DNA of 64,000 bases from Penium margaritaceum (Eukaryota; Streptophyta; Zygnematophyceae; Desmidiales; Peniaceae). The stretch spans positions 156,679 to 220,678 of the forward strand of contig SZWC01000535.1 in assembly GCA_023375785.1 (NCBI GenBank), given 5' to 3'. This document shows, piece by piece, positions 1 to 9,640 of the stretch. The notes beneath the pieces were generated by a model. That model saw only the letters and a list, made by a program, of their open reading frames with translations. It searched no databases and was not told where the DNA came from. How positions within the stretch are numbered: position 1 is the stretch's first letter; each line of letters begins with the position of its first letter. Both the position numbers and the translations under genes were made by a program.

Positions 1-564
1 GGGCGGGGCAAGGCGAGGGCAAGGGCCAAGGCTAGGGCGAGTGTGGGAAGGAGGGTGAGATCAAGGGCAAAGGAGAGGGGGAAGGAAGGCGAGGGCGAGA
101 GAGAGAGCGAGGGTGAGAGGGAGGGAGAGGGCAAGGGCAAGGGGCAAGGACCGGCGAACAGCAAGGCTGAAGCCGAAGGGAGGGCGAGAGAGCAGGAGGG
201 AAACGATGAGGGACAGGGCTAGAGCGAGGGTGAGGGGGAGGGAGGGGGCGGGAGCTGTGGGAGAGGGGGAGTGCGAGGTGGATGGCAAGTGTGAAAGGAA
301 GGGCAAGGGCAGTCAGGAGGCCAAGGGCAACCAGGAGGTTGAGGAAGTTGATGGAGAGGGGCACGGACAGTTCGTGGGCAATGGGGAAGGCAAAGACAAG
401 GGGGAGGGCGAGGGCGAGGGCGACGGCAAGGGCAAGGGTGTAGGCGAGGCGAGGGCGTTGGCAAGGGCGAGGGAGAGGGCAAGGGCGAAGGTACGGGCCA
501 GGACGAGGGCGAGGGCGAGGGCGAGGACGAGGTCGAGGGGGAGGGCGTGGGCGAGGACAGTGTT
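1..564. repeat. Purine-rich GGGCGA low-complexity tract
   Basis: The plus strand is almost pure G/A with scattered C, built from variants of GGGCGA and GGGCAA hexamers. Overlapping open frames on both strands are compositional and show no domain. The opposite strand is pyrimidine-rich, and it would be the transcribed strand if this tract lies in the intron of the U-box gene that starts at 6968. Such DNA can form triplexes or G-quadruplexes; that is general knowledge and not shown here. Confidence 0.8.
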
Positions 565-891
565 GGCAGGGCGCGCGCCTTAAGGCAAACGCCTTAAGGC
601 GCGCCTTCCACGCCTTGGACGCCTTAAAAATAATTAAGGCGCGCCCTGGAAAATCTTACTCTGACGCCCTAGAACTCACGTGCGCCGACGGGCAGACGAT
701 GTTGCACGTGACCGCTGGGAGTTCGCGATGACTCATTCGACTACTCGCATGCGGAGGGGTTGCAGACGAATGGCCTCGACAAACCTTTACGGCCGTCGAA
801 GTTCAACGCTAGGTGACAGGGACGTGTTAGGAAAGATCGAAGTGCATTTCCTTTTTTCTCTTTGTTTTCATCGGAAGAGATATGAGAGAAG

Positions 892-921
892 TCGATCGAT
901 GGACAGACGTCCATCGATCGA
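892..921. other. Perfect inverted repeat (13-bp arms)
   Basis: Arms 892-904 and 909-921 are exact reverse complements separated by a 4-base loop. The arms contain the TCGATCGAT word, which is repeated again at 935-950. No function is assigned. Confidence 0.7.
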
Positions 922-1018
922 TTTCGATTCGTCGACCGATCGATCGATCGTTTCAATATTTCTGTCTCAGTAGGGCACAGNCGTTCGCCGTGAGCGTTCG
1001 ATGGAGACTCACGTCGAG

Positions 1019-1049
1019 CGCTCACATCGAACACTGTTCGATGTGAGCG
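1019..1049. other. Perfect inverted repeat (14-bp arms)
   Basis: Arms 1019-1032 and 1036-1049 are exact reverse complements separated by ACT. The arm word GTTCGATGTGAGCG has relatives at about 990-1004 and 1050-1056. No function is assigned. Confidence 0.7.
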
Positions 1050-1395
1050 TTCGATGGGCCCATCGACCTCGTCATTCGTTTCAGCGGGAGGGGCAGCTAC
1101 TTTGCAGCTTAGCGGCAGGATGGCGGAGTGATGCCACACATGGAGCTGCTGACGTTTTCTGCGTCATGTCTACTTGGACTAGTTTTCTGTTCGTATCGCA
1201 ACACACGTACATTTCCTAGAGACGAGACCCGCACAGTCGTATTCAGCGTCTCAAGTTGAGCGTCCATGTTTTTTTGTGGTTTTTTCTGAGCTGACCGTAC
1301 GCTGTTCAGGCAGGAAGGCGCTTGCAGAAGGCGCGCCTTCCTGCCTTCACGCCTTAAACGCCTTCTTTATAAGTAAGGCGCGCCTTTTGCCTTCA

Positions 1396-2260
1396 CTGGG
1401 CGAGGACGGGGACGAGGGTGAGGGCCAGGAAGAGGGCAAGGGCAAGAGCGAGGGCGTTGGCAAGGGCTAGGGCAAGGGCAAGGGTGCTGGCGAGGGCGAG
1501 GGCGAAGGCGAGGGTAAAGGCGAGGGCGAGTGCGAGTGCGAGGGAGAGGGCGAGCGCAAGGGCAAAGGCGAGCGGGGGAGGAGGGCGAGGGCGAGGGTGA
1601 GGACGAGGGTGAGAGAAGGGACAGGGCGAGGGAGAGGAGGAAGAGGGTGAGCGTGAACACATAGGTGAGGGGGAAAGGGAGGGCAAGCAGGTGGCAAGGG
1701 CGAGGGAAGGGCGAGTGGGGGAGAGGAAGGGGGTGAGGGGGAAGGGGAGGCCGAGGGGGAGAGGGACACAAGGGAAAAGGGGAGAGCGAGGGCAAGAAAN
1801 AAAGGCGAGCAGGGGAGGAGGGCGAGGGCGAGGGTGAGGACGAGGGTGAGAGAAGGGACAGGGCGAGGGAGAGGAGGAAGAGGGTGAGCGTGAACACATA
1901 GGTGAGGGGGAAAGGGAGGGCAAGCAGGTGGCAAGGGCGAGGGAAGGGCGAGTGGGGGAGAGGAAGGGGGTGAGGGGGAAGGGGAGGCCGAGGGGGAGAG
2001 GGACACAAGGAAAAGGGGGAGAGCGAGGGCAAGAAACAGTGGGGGTGGGTGAGGGCAAGGGTGAGGGAGAAGGCAAAGGTGAGGGCAAGGGGGAGGGGAA
2101 AGGGAAGGGCGACAGGGAAGGGCGAGGGAAAGGGCAAGGGCAAGGCCATGAGGAGGGCGACGGTGAAGGCGAGTTGTGAAGCAAGGGCGAGGTCGTGGCG
2201 GAGGGCGACGGTCGGAGTTAGGGCGAGAGCAAGGCCAAGAGCCAGGGCCAGGGTTGGGCC
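1396..2260. repeat. Purine-rich tract with a 236-bp tandem duplication across an N
   Basis: This continues the GGGCGA/GAGGGC-rich DNA. Bases 1564-1799 and 1801-2036 are nearly identical 236-bp copies that differ at a handful of positions, and the only base between them is the N at 1800. A true tandem duplication is possible. An unmerged overlap of two contig ends is more likely, because a second N (47724) also has a duplicated block on each side. Open frames here are compositional. Confidence 0.8.
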
Positions 2261-2456
2261 GAGGATGAGGACGAATGGGAAGGCGGAGGAACATATTTAG
2301 GGACAGGGGAAAGAAGAGTGTCTGGAAGAGACAGAGTAAGGGGAGAGGGCGAAGGAGTGGTAGCTGGGGGCGAGAGCAGGAGCAGGAGTGGGGAAATAGC
2401 AGAGGGAGTGGGAGCGGGAAAGGTTTGGGACAAGTTGGAAGCGACAAGAAAGAGCG

Positions 2457-2524
2457 ACAGGAACAAGAAGAAGACAGGAACAAGAAGAAGACAGGAACAA
2501 GAAGAAGACAGGAACAAGAAGAAG
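2457..2524. repeat. 17-bp tandem repeat, four copies
   Basis: The unit ACAGGAACAAGAAGAAG starts at 2457, 2474, 2491 and 2508 and is followed by a partial fifth copy. It lies inside the presumed intron of the minus-strand U-box gene, where it would read as a pyrimidine-rich run. Confidence 0.85.
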
Positions 2525-2728
2525 ACAGGGAGAGAAAGCGAAGTGAAGGGGAAAGGGTTGAGGAAAGGGCACCGGGGGGAGTCAGAAAGTGTGATCTGAT
2601 AGAACAAACATGTGCGAGAGAGGAGGTACAGGGAGACAAAGGAGGAGGCCACAAGCAGGCAGCAGCGAAGGCAGAAGGGCAGATTTCCAGCGACCAGAAG
2701 AACGGTTCTGTGAAGAGCCGTTCAAGCA

Positions 2729-2736
2729 CCCACCTG
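2729..2736 (-). other. Predicted 5' splice site of the U-box gene
   Basis: On the minus strand the exon ends CTCAG at 2734 and the intron begins GTGGGT at 2733. It interrupts the U-box immediately after the conserved AWL and gives a phase-2 intron. Translation past this point becomes Ser/Leu/Pro-rich low-complexity sequence. I found no matching acceptor with U-box continuation in 1-2700. Confidence 0.7.
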
Positions 2737-4797
2737 AGCCAAGCGGTGATGGAGCTGCGTTCGTACGAGAACCCGTCCGCGGTGATGACGGGGTCCACCA
2801 TCAGCTCTCGCGTGATGCAGTCCACAAACTCCGGCGGCACCGGCAACACGTCCTCGTCGTCTTCCTCGTTCAAGTCATGAAGCCCGCTGGCGACGCCGCC
2901 GCCAGCACCAACAACCCCAATCCCTGTCACGCTGTTGCAACCCGAACCAGCACCACCACCACCAGCACCAGCAGGGGTGCAACTGCTCATGAACGACCAT
3001 GCGTCGGCTTCGTCAACAACACCAGCGAGAGGCCCATCAACAGCGCCCTTCGCTCCCATCAACGGGCACGGCAGCTCGTCGCCGTGGATCCACGACAAGG
3101 AGGGGTTCCAGTGCACAGATCCGCCGCTGGACAACGGGCATGGCACGCCCTGCGCATGCAACGCCTGGCCTGCCTCGAAGGGCCCCGCCGCGGAGAAAGC
3201 GGAGCTGCGCCCCTCGTTCCCTTGGTCACCCTGAAACCCCTGCGGATACGTTGCTCCTCCTTTCAAGGGCACAAAAGGTGAGCCCAAATTTGGAGCAAGC
3301 ATCGAATCATCAAACCCCAGGCCAGCACCCCCCGGCCCTCCAGCGCCTCCCTTTCGGGGCTCACAGTCTCCAGCCCAGTCGGCGGACACAAACCCCCACT
3401 TTGACATTCCCACAGGGCCGCCGTCCTCTCCTGGCAACGGAAAGGGCTCCCCCGGCTTCGACTTGAAGCCATCGCCGCAAGAGCCACCCGCGTCCAAAAA
3501 GGCGCCGAGACCCGACCACGACCCGTTGCCCTTCACCAACTTGAGAGCGTCCACGTGCGGCGAATCCCAAGGGCCCCACTGCCTGCCCGCCGCCTCCCCG
3601 GCAGTCTCCCCAGCTGTCCCTCCGGGCACACACCCACCTCCTTCCTCCCTCAAACTTCCCCTTGCCTCGGCAAAACCGCTCCTCGAAAACGACTGCTCTC
3701 CGCTGCCGCGCAAAAGCTGCTGGCCCATGCTGCCCGAAAACTGTCCAAAGTTGGCCGTTTCAGAACCAGCCCACTGGGCAGCGGTGCCAGCAGCAGGCGG
3801 CCACGCCTGCAACGGAGACAGGGAGGCCGGCAGGGGCAGAGGCAGCTCCACTGGGGTCTGCCACGGAGGAGAGAGCGGAGAGGGCAGGGGAGGCGGGGGG
3901 TGCACCGGCCCGGGGGCTGCATGCGGACGCACAGGCAGCGCACTCCTTGAATTTGCCCCGGAACTGCGCGGGCCGCAGGGGGGGGACACGGGCGGCGAGA
4001 ACACGGGGTCGAGCTCGGGGGTGAGGCTCCTCGTCACGTGCACGGGCAGCGGCAGGGGCGGAGACGGGGACGATCGCAGCGACGAGAAGGGGGACGCGTG
4101 CTCCCGAGTGCCCAGCAACTGGAAGGCCGCGCGCTCCGCTGGAGCCGTGAAACCAGCAAAGGCGGCGTCCAAGCTCTCCGGAAGCTCGCCATAGGCAGCC
4201 AAAGGTGGTGACACGAATGGGCTGCCGCAACCACCATATGCCGTCTGCTGCTGCTGCTGAGGTACAGACAAACTGGCGGTTCCGTCCGGCAGCAGACCGA
4301 CCGAAGCAGGCGGCGACACCTCCGCACTGCTGGGAGTCGTCCTGTGGAGGAAGGGGGCGCGTGAGCCCAGCGCCGACCCTTGTGCCATCACCTGCTGAGG
4401 AGCTGGAGCTTGGCGTTGCTGGGCTTCGCCCGAGACGTGTCCCGAGGATCTGGCCGCGGCGTGCTCGATGCTGCTGACCTCCGACTCAGTTGGACTGGGA
4501 GGCCACGACAGAGTGGAGGACAGAGCTACACCCGACAGTGCAGACGAAGCCGAGGACGACGAGGACGTGTGGGAGGCCAGCGATGCAGCCTTGGACTGCT
4601 TGTCATCCAAGACATGCCTGCCAGCTCCAGCCCCCAAACTCAAACTGTCTCCCGAATTTTCTGCGATCTTTGGCGCTCCTCCAACCGATCGCTTGACTGG
4701 CGCACCGTTAGTGCCTGTCCCAACCTTCTGCTGCTGCTGCTGCTGTTGCTGCTGTTGCTGCTGTTGCTGCTGTTGCTGCTGTTGCTGCTGCTGCCAC

Positions 4798-4838
<41 letters not shown>

Positions 4839-4942
4839 TAGGTCGTCACTGCGGCACCACGCCTTGAGAGATGGCATGCGGACCTTCCCTGCTACCAGCT
4901 CCAGAGCAACCCCTTCCTGCTGCTGCTGCTGCTTCTGCTGCA

Positions 4943-5001
<59 letters not shown>

Positions 5002-6968
5002 TGCTGCCGCTGCTGCTGCTGTTGCTGCTGCTGCTGCTTTGGCTGCAGAGTGGCCGGCTGGGTTTGCTGGTGCTGCAGGTACGGGTGTGCCCACGGCCCA
5101 CTCAACTGCCTCCCCACAGCCGCGCCTGCACCTTCCGCCCCACTGAGACTCAGTGGCGGAGGGAACGCTTGGGGCAGCTGCTCATGCCGCTCATGTTGTC
5201 CTACATTCGCCAAAGTCGCCGGCGGAGACAGAGGCCCTCGTGCACCCACAGGCCTGCCAGCGTGAGGGGACATCGAACCGACAGCTCCAACTGGTCTGAC
5301 AATGCCACCTCCGCCGCCCTGCCTGTGCCACTGTGACGGATGCAGTTGGTGGTGCGGATGGTGGGCGACCCCCCGCCCGGATGACTGCGCTGTGGTGTTG
5401 TCAACGGAGGCAAGAGTGGGGAAGGGTCCCTGGGCGGGTCCCCGGGTGGCTCCTCCGCTCGCACCCAGGACCCCATGCCCGCTGCTTTTGGCAGAAGGCG
5501 CGCGATGGTCGACAGCAGCAGCGCGATGTTCACAGTGTGGGTGAGAATGCTGAGAGCTCGGATGATGGTGCAGATGTTGCTGCATGTGGCCATGGTGGTG
5601 ATGATGCTGCTGCTGCTGTTGCTGGTGCTGGTGCTGCTGCTGGTGCTGGTGGTCCAGATGCTGGTGCTGGTGCACGTGCTGCACATGTGCCTCAGCGCCA
5701 TCGCGCTTCTTTCCTGCCACAGCCTTGCCACCGTGTTCCGCCAAACTGCCGTCTGCCGTCCCGGGAGGACCAGGACCACAGTCCCCACCAGCACGCTCAT
5801 GACCTGCCGACTTGCCAACGTTCTGCCGGTGCTTCAACCCCACCTGCTGCTGTTGCCGCTGCTCGTGCTGGTTGTGCTGCTGCTCTTCCTGCATTCGTTT
5901 CTGCCTCCGCTCCTCCACCAACCTCGCCACCTCTTCCCTCTGCAACCGCTCCTCTTCCTCATCCAACTCCCTCCCAATCCTGGCCTGCTTACGCTCCTCT
6001 GCTTTCCTGCGAGCTCTTGCAGCCTTTTCAAGGTTACTTCTCTCCCTCGCCTTCCTCTGTTCCTGCGCTCGCAGTCTCCTCCTCCTCTCCGCGTTGGGCA
6101 AGAAGTTGAGAACAACCTCAACCACCTGCCGCACGGCCAGAAAAACCCTAAAAACCATTTCTTGGATCCACTGCCGCTCCTCCAACAAGATCACATGGTC
6201 CAGCCAATGCAACCCGCCGCCGCCGCTCCTCCCCCCGCGGAAAAACCCAACCAGGGCCCCCTGGTCGTGGTGATGATCGTGCGGCGGTCTAGCCCTGTAA
6301 TTCGCCCCGGGCAGGTCCAACAGCGGCCGGCGTGACACGTGGCCGCATTGCTGGCACATGAACCTGCCGCCCGCCGGGTCCTGCTCCCTGTACGCCGCCA
6401 GGCAGTTGCGGCAAAGCCTCGTCGCCTCCTTGCGCCACCTGGCCAGCTCCGCCGCCTGCACCCGCCGCATCTCGCGCAGCTCAACCGCCCGCCGCTCCCG
6501 CCACGTCTGCAAGCGCGGCAGCAGCACCTCGCGCCAGGCCAGGCAGAGGAAGAAGATGGCGGCGCAGAGGGTGCGCGGGGAGATGACGTGGTGCTGCCAG
6601 CGCAGGGGGAGGGTCGCGCAGAGGACCCAGTAGGCGAGCAGCGGGGCCAGCAGCCACGGCAGGAACGCAGCAGTGGTGGACGACACCAGCTTGCACAGCT
6701 GGCCGGCCTTGCACACGAGGCACATGGTGTACCTGCGCTGCCCGAAGCTCGTGGACAGCAGCACCGCGTGCTGGCGCGAGCAGAGGAAGCGGCCGCTGCC
6801 GCCGCCAGCGCCGTCGCTGCTCCTGCTGCTGCTTGTGGTGTTCGTACTCCCCGCGCTGTCGTCGTCGTCGCCCCCTGGGACGAAGCCCGCTTCGAGCGGG
6901 GGAGGCGGAGGGGAAGGGGATGTTGGAGCCAGGTGAACTGGTGGCAAGGGCAGCGAAGTCGGGGTCAT
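2734..6968 (-). CDS. U-box protein with N-terminal membrane and zinc-ribbon region (5' part of gene)
   Basis: A single 1411-codon exon is open throughout. The first in-frame ATG is at 6968; a second at 6725 (Met82) also has A at -3 and is where similarity to a land-plant family (often labelled stress response NST1-like, from memory) begins: MCxxC, two membrane helices (about 96-118 and 131-152) and CRNC...CQQCGHVSRRPLLDLPG (Cys 186, 189, 205, 208). Then follow an Arg/Glu coiled coil (292-380), a His-rich tract (430-475), two poly-Gln tracts (645-685, 713-749), a long Pro/Gly/Ser-rich region and the N-terminal half of a U-box (1373-1411: PPEFVDCITRELMVDPVITADG...YERSSITAW). The reading frame leaves homology exactly at a CAG/GTGGGT donor, so the rest of the U-box is in an exon outside the window. 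Probable role: membrane-anchored E3 ubiquitin ligase (inference). Confidence 0.75.
4728..4837 (-). repeat. CAG/CAA repeat encoding the second poly-Gln tract
   Basis: The tract is a CTG/TTG run on the plus strand, encoding about 35 Gln (with a KQW interruption) at residues 713-749 of the U-box protein. CAA interruptions alternate with CAG in the 5' part of the plus-strand run. The frame is maintained, so repeat-length changes have occurred in whole codons. Confidence 0.9.
4914..5040 (-). repeat. CAG/CAA repeat encoding the first poly-Gln tract
   Basis: The tract encodes about 40 Gln with single Arg, Leu and Lys interruptions at residues 645-685 of the U-box protein. Mixed CAG and CAA codons with interruptions suggest a moderately stable tract rather than a pure microsatellite. 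Confidence 0.9.
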
Positions 6969-9329
6969 GGCCTCGTGGACTCTCTCACAATTCTGCCTCC
7001 CTCTCGAGTAAGCTGGGAGTGGAACACAGCCTTCGCCCTGGAGACCAGAGCAAGCGGCGTCGTCAGTCTTCCTGTCCGGTAAGCTGACTAGACAACGGGG
7101 TGTCCTAGTTTCGTTGTGAGTACGAGCGGAAAGCTCCAGCCTGCCCACATCGCTGCAGGGTTGACGCCAATACCAACTTGTCTAGCCGTGACCATGCTGG
7201 GTGCCGGAATAGCTGAAGGTGGAACAGCTCGGTCACGACATGCCTCGACGCCGTGCTCCTGCGCAGAGGCGGCGGCGGCGGACAGCGGCGGGTGACGTGA
7301 AAGTCAACGAGGGCATGGGAAGACCCATGCGGACAAGTTCAAGCCCTGCCTCTCTGTCTTGCAAGGTGTCAAAAGAGACTGGCGGAATTCCAGTGACGCT
7401 GATTCCTCAAAGATATATTTCCGCTCTCAACAAGATAAGTAGGGGCTGGGTTGGAGTTTGTGAGCGCTCACAAATGGCGAGTGGTAAGTGGTTTGCTCGC
7501 AAACAAAGAGATGGAAGCAGTGTACCAGCCATGCTGGCAGAACTGGAAAATCAAACCTGTTCTGAGCACCATTCACGGTGTGACTCGATTCGCTGTGAAG
7601 TGTCGTGCTGTGACACGAGAATTATTGTTCCGAAAGAGAGACAGATCCAAAGCCATTTTTAGCAGGGTGAGACTCGCAAACTGGAGTGGTACAGCGCAAA
7701 AATATCCGAACCCGCATCTTCAAGCGAAGAGCTGGCCACAACTTGGTATAAATTTCACACGTGAGCTGTGGTTCGAGACTCTCAAACGACAGCTGAAAAA
7801 CGCCTCTTAATGTTGTGCGATTGTCTCCCGCTTCGGGATTTGAAGGAAATACGCAAAACAACATATGGCATAGAACTCGCGCCAACCACACGGGATTGCA
7901 ACAACTGTCTGCAGGGGACATTTCCAACCTTTTCGACGCTGTGCACGTTAGAGAGACATTTTAGAAGCAAGAGACGGTAAAGCCGGACGCATTTCAAAAC
8001 CCGCACCCATCCCTTTTTGGGTGACTTAGGAACACTAATGCTTTCTGTTGGGCGCAGTGGGATGGAAATCTTGAAAGCTTGTCAGTCATTTTCTATAATT
8101 TTTCCTTTCCTGAAAGGTCTACCCATGAAGAATTTCAGATTTTGGCGGATGTATGACTTCGTAGGGAATCAGATAGATGGAGTAAAAATCTTTGCTTCTC
8201 ATATGGATAAATTTGCGAAAGCTCCCTATTTTGACCCCCCACTTGACGCGGACTGCCTGTAGTAGGAACTCGTTCCTAGATGATGCCGTGGCATTTCCTG
8301 AATGATCGGAAGGGGCCTCTTTTGAGAGCGCCCTCCTATCGATTGCCCGAGTGAGGGGGAAAATGCTCATGTTGACACCCCATCAATTTCATGCATGGGG
8401 CAACGGGGAGCGAAATCGACGAATAGAATAGTAGATTCTTTTTTCGGTTTCTCACACATCTCACACACAAATGTGTCCAAAAAGTACCAAAGCAGAATAC
8501 AATGACGAATCAAGAAAATTTCACACCCATCGTGGGCCAATGAGAACGGCCGCATATTCCGGTGCATCTCGTGTTTCTCGGGGTTAAAGTATTTATGGTT
8601 ACTGTTCGTTGAAATGAAGCTAAGTGAACGCAAAACATTGGCGAGCCTCCTGTACAAACACCAAGGTTGCCATCGAATAACAACGCTGATAATATGGCCG
8701 TTATATTTGTACATGAGAGACTGGATACTGACGGTAGCGGTTCCTCATAGGTATTCGGCTCGGTACGAGGCATAAACCGGAGATGAGAATCGAAAGTAGA
8801 CATCTTCCAGGGTCCAGTCTACGAAATAGCCACCTACCTTCATCGTGATTTGGGCTCGTCACTTCGCGTCCAGGCGGGGCACAAATTATGCAGCTCGGAT
8901 AAAGCTGCACTTTTCAAAATCAAATGAACTGGACATCGGGCAATCCGCCGAGTAACGCCACTCTAAAAAAATACGCACACAACATTTGGGTCCATCCCCT
9001 GTCATCGGCTCTTTAACACACTCGCCAACGTTGAGGACATTTAAGCTCGCTTCTGGTCACTACGAGTAAAACGAGAGAAGAAAGGGCAGACTTGTCTGAA
9101 GTGACTTCTTTGCACCGTGCATGTATCGTTTATGCCATAAAAGCGAGCGTCCCACCATTGATGTCGTCGTGATTTCACATGTTGGAATTTTTGGCAAGTT
9201 CTTTCCTCATATTTGCCGTATGCTCCCTACTGCCGTGATTTGTGCATGGCTTGCACGCGGGTAAGCAAAGGCAATTGGATTGATCGAATGTATGCTATAG
9301 ATAAAGGACGTCAAAGCCACCTCCTCGCC
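6969..9329. other. Upstream region of the U-box gene; no gene recognised
   Basis: Bases 6969-7150 are in frame with the U-box gene but contain no upstream ATG, so they are likely 5' leader or promoter. From 7200 to 9330 both strands carry only short open frames without recognisable domains. Composition falls from GC-rich to near 45-50% GC. I could not place a convincing TATA element or an RNA gene. Confidence 0.4.
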
Positions 9330-9640
9330 AGGGTGGCAACTAGTGCCAGGCTTACAGGTTGACAAAGGAAAGTGTTGTCAATTCTAGCTGGTCTTGGTAG
9401 AGCCACCAAGTTGTGGTAGACTGCCCACCAACAAAAACAGGTCGTCCTCCTCCCATGTTGATAGGTAGAGCCAGGCTTACAAGGGCCTTGGATGGATCTT
9501 TAGCATGAACCTCCATCCAGGGTGAAAGGCAGAGCCAGGCTTATAGGGGCCTTTGAGGGATCGTCAACAGTGACCTCCACCCAAGCTGGCAGGCAGAGCC
9601 AGGCTTACAAGGGCCTTGAAGGGTGGAGATATTGACTGGC
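9330..9640. repeat. Degenerate 64-bp tandem repeat
   Basis: The word AGAGCCAGGCTTA begins at 9467, 9531 and 9595, exactly 64 bp apart, followed each time by an AGGGCCTT-like word and ATG/GTGACCTCCA. Weaker relatives lie at about 9338 and 9399, giving perhaps five units. There is no coding frame and no dyad symmetry typical of CRISPR. Confidence 0.7.

Larger units (their letters stand above)
565..1395. repeat. Insert-like segment flanked by AAGGCGCGCCTT direct repeats
   Basis: A non-GA segment interrupts the purine tract. Both edges carry a related block in the same orientation: 596-645 and 1328-1386. Each block starts with AAGGCGCGCCTT, continues with ACGCCTT-like words and an A/T patch, and ends with AAGGCGCGCC. 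The middle (650-1320) is ordinary-composition DNA with one N at 981 and two strong hairpins. No coding domain is visible. It could be a small non-autonomous insertion or a locally duplicated palindromic motif; I do not recognise the family and see no clear target-site duplication. Confidence 0.5.

Noticed and set aside
1467-2733. Continuation of the U-box open frame for another 420 codons
   Set aside because: Homology stops exactly at a consensus splice donor, and the rest is Ser/Leu/Pro-rich translation of the purine tract including an N; it is read-through into intron.
4468-5265. Cys-, Ala- and Leu-homopolymer frames opposite the poly-Gln tracts
   Set aside because: They are the other readings of a CTG repeat and have no start context or domain.
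6969-7148. N-terminal extension of the U-box protein starting at 7148
   Set aside because: The codon at 7148 is GTG. The first ATG is at 6968, so the extension is not supported as eukaryotic coding sequence.
7219-7662. 147-residue frame upstream of the U-box gene
   Set aside because: No recognisable domain, Arg-rich start by composition, and it overlaps the probable promoter; not enough to call a gene.
9330-9640. CRISPR-like array
   Set aside because: Repeats are contiguous 64-bp tandem units without distinct spacers, in a eukaryotic context.
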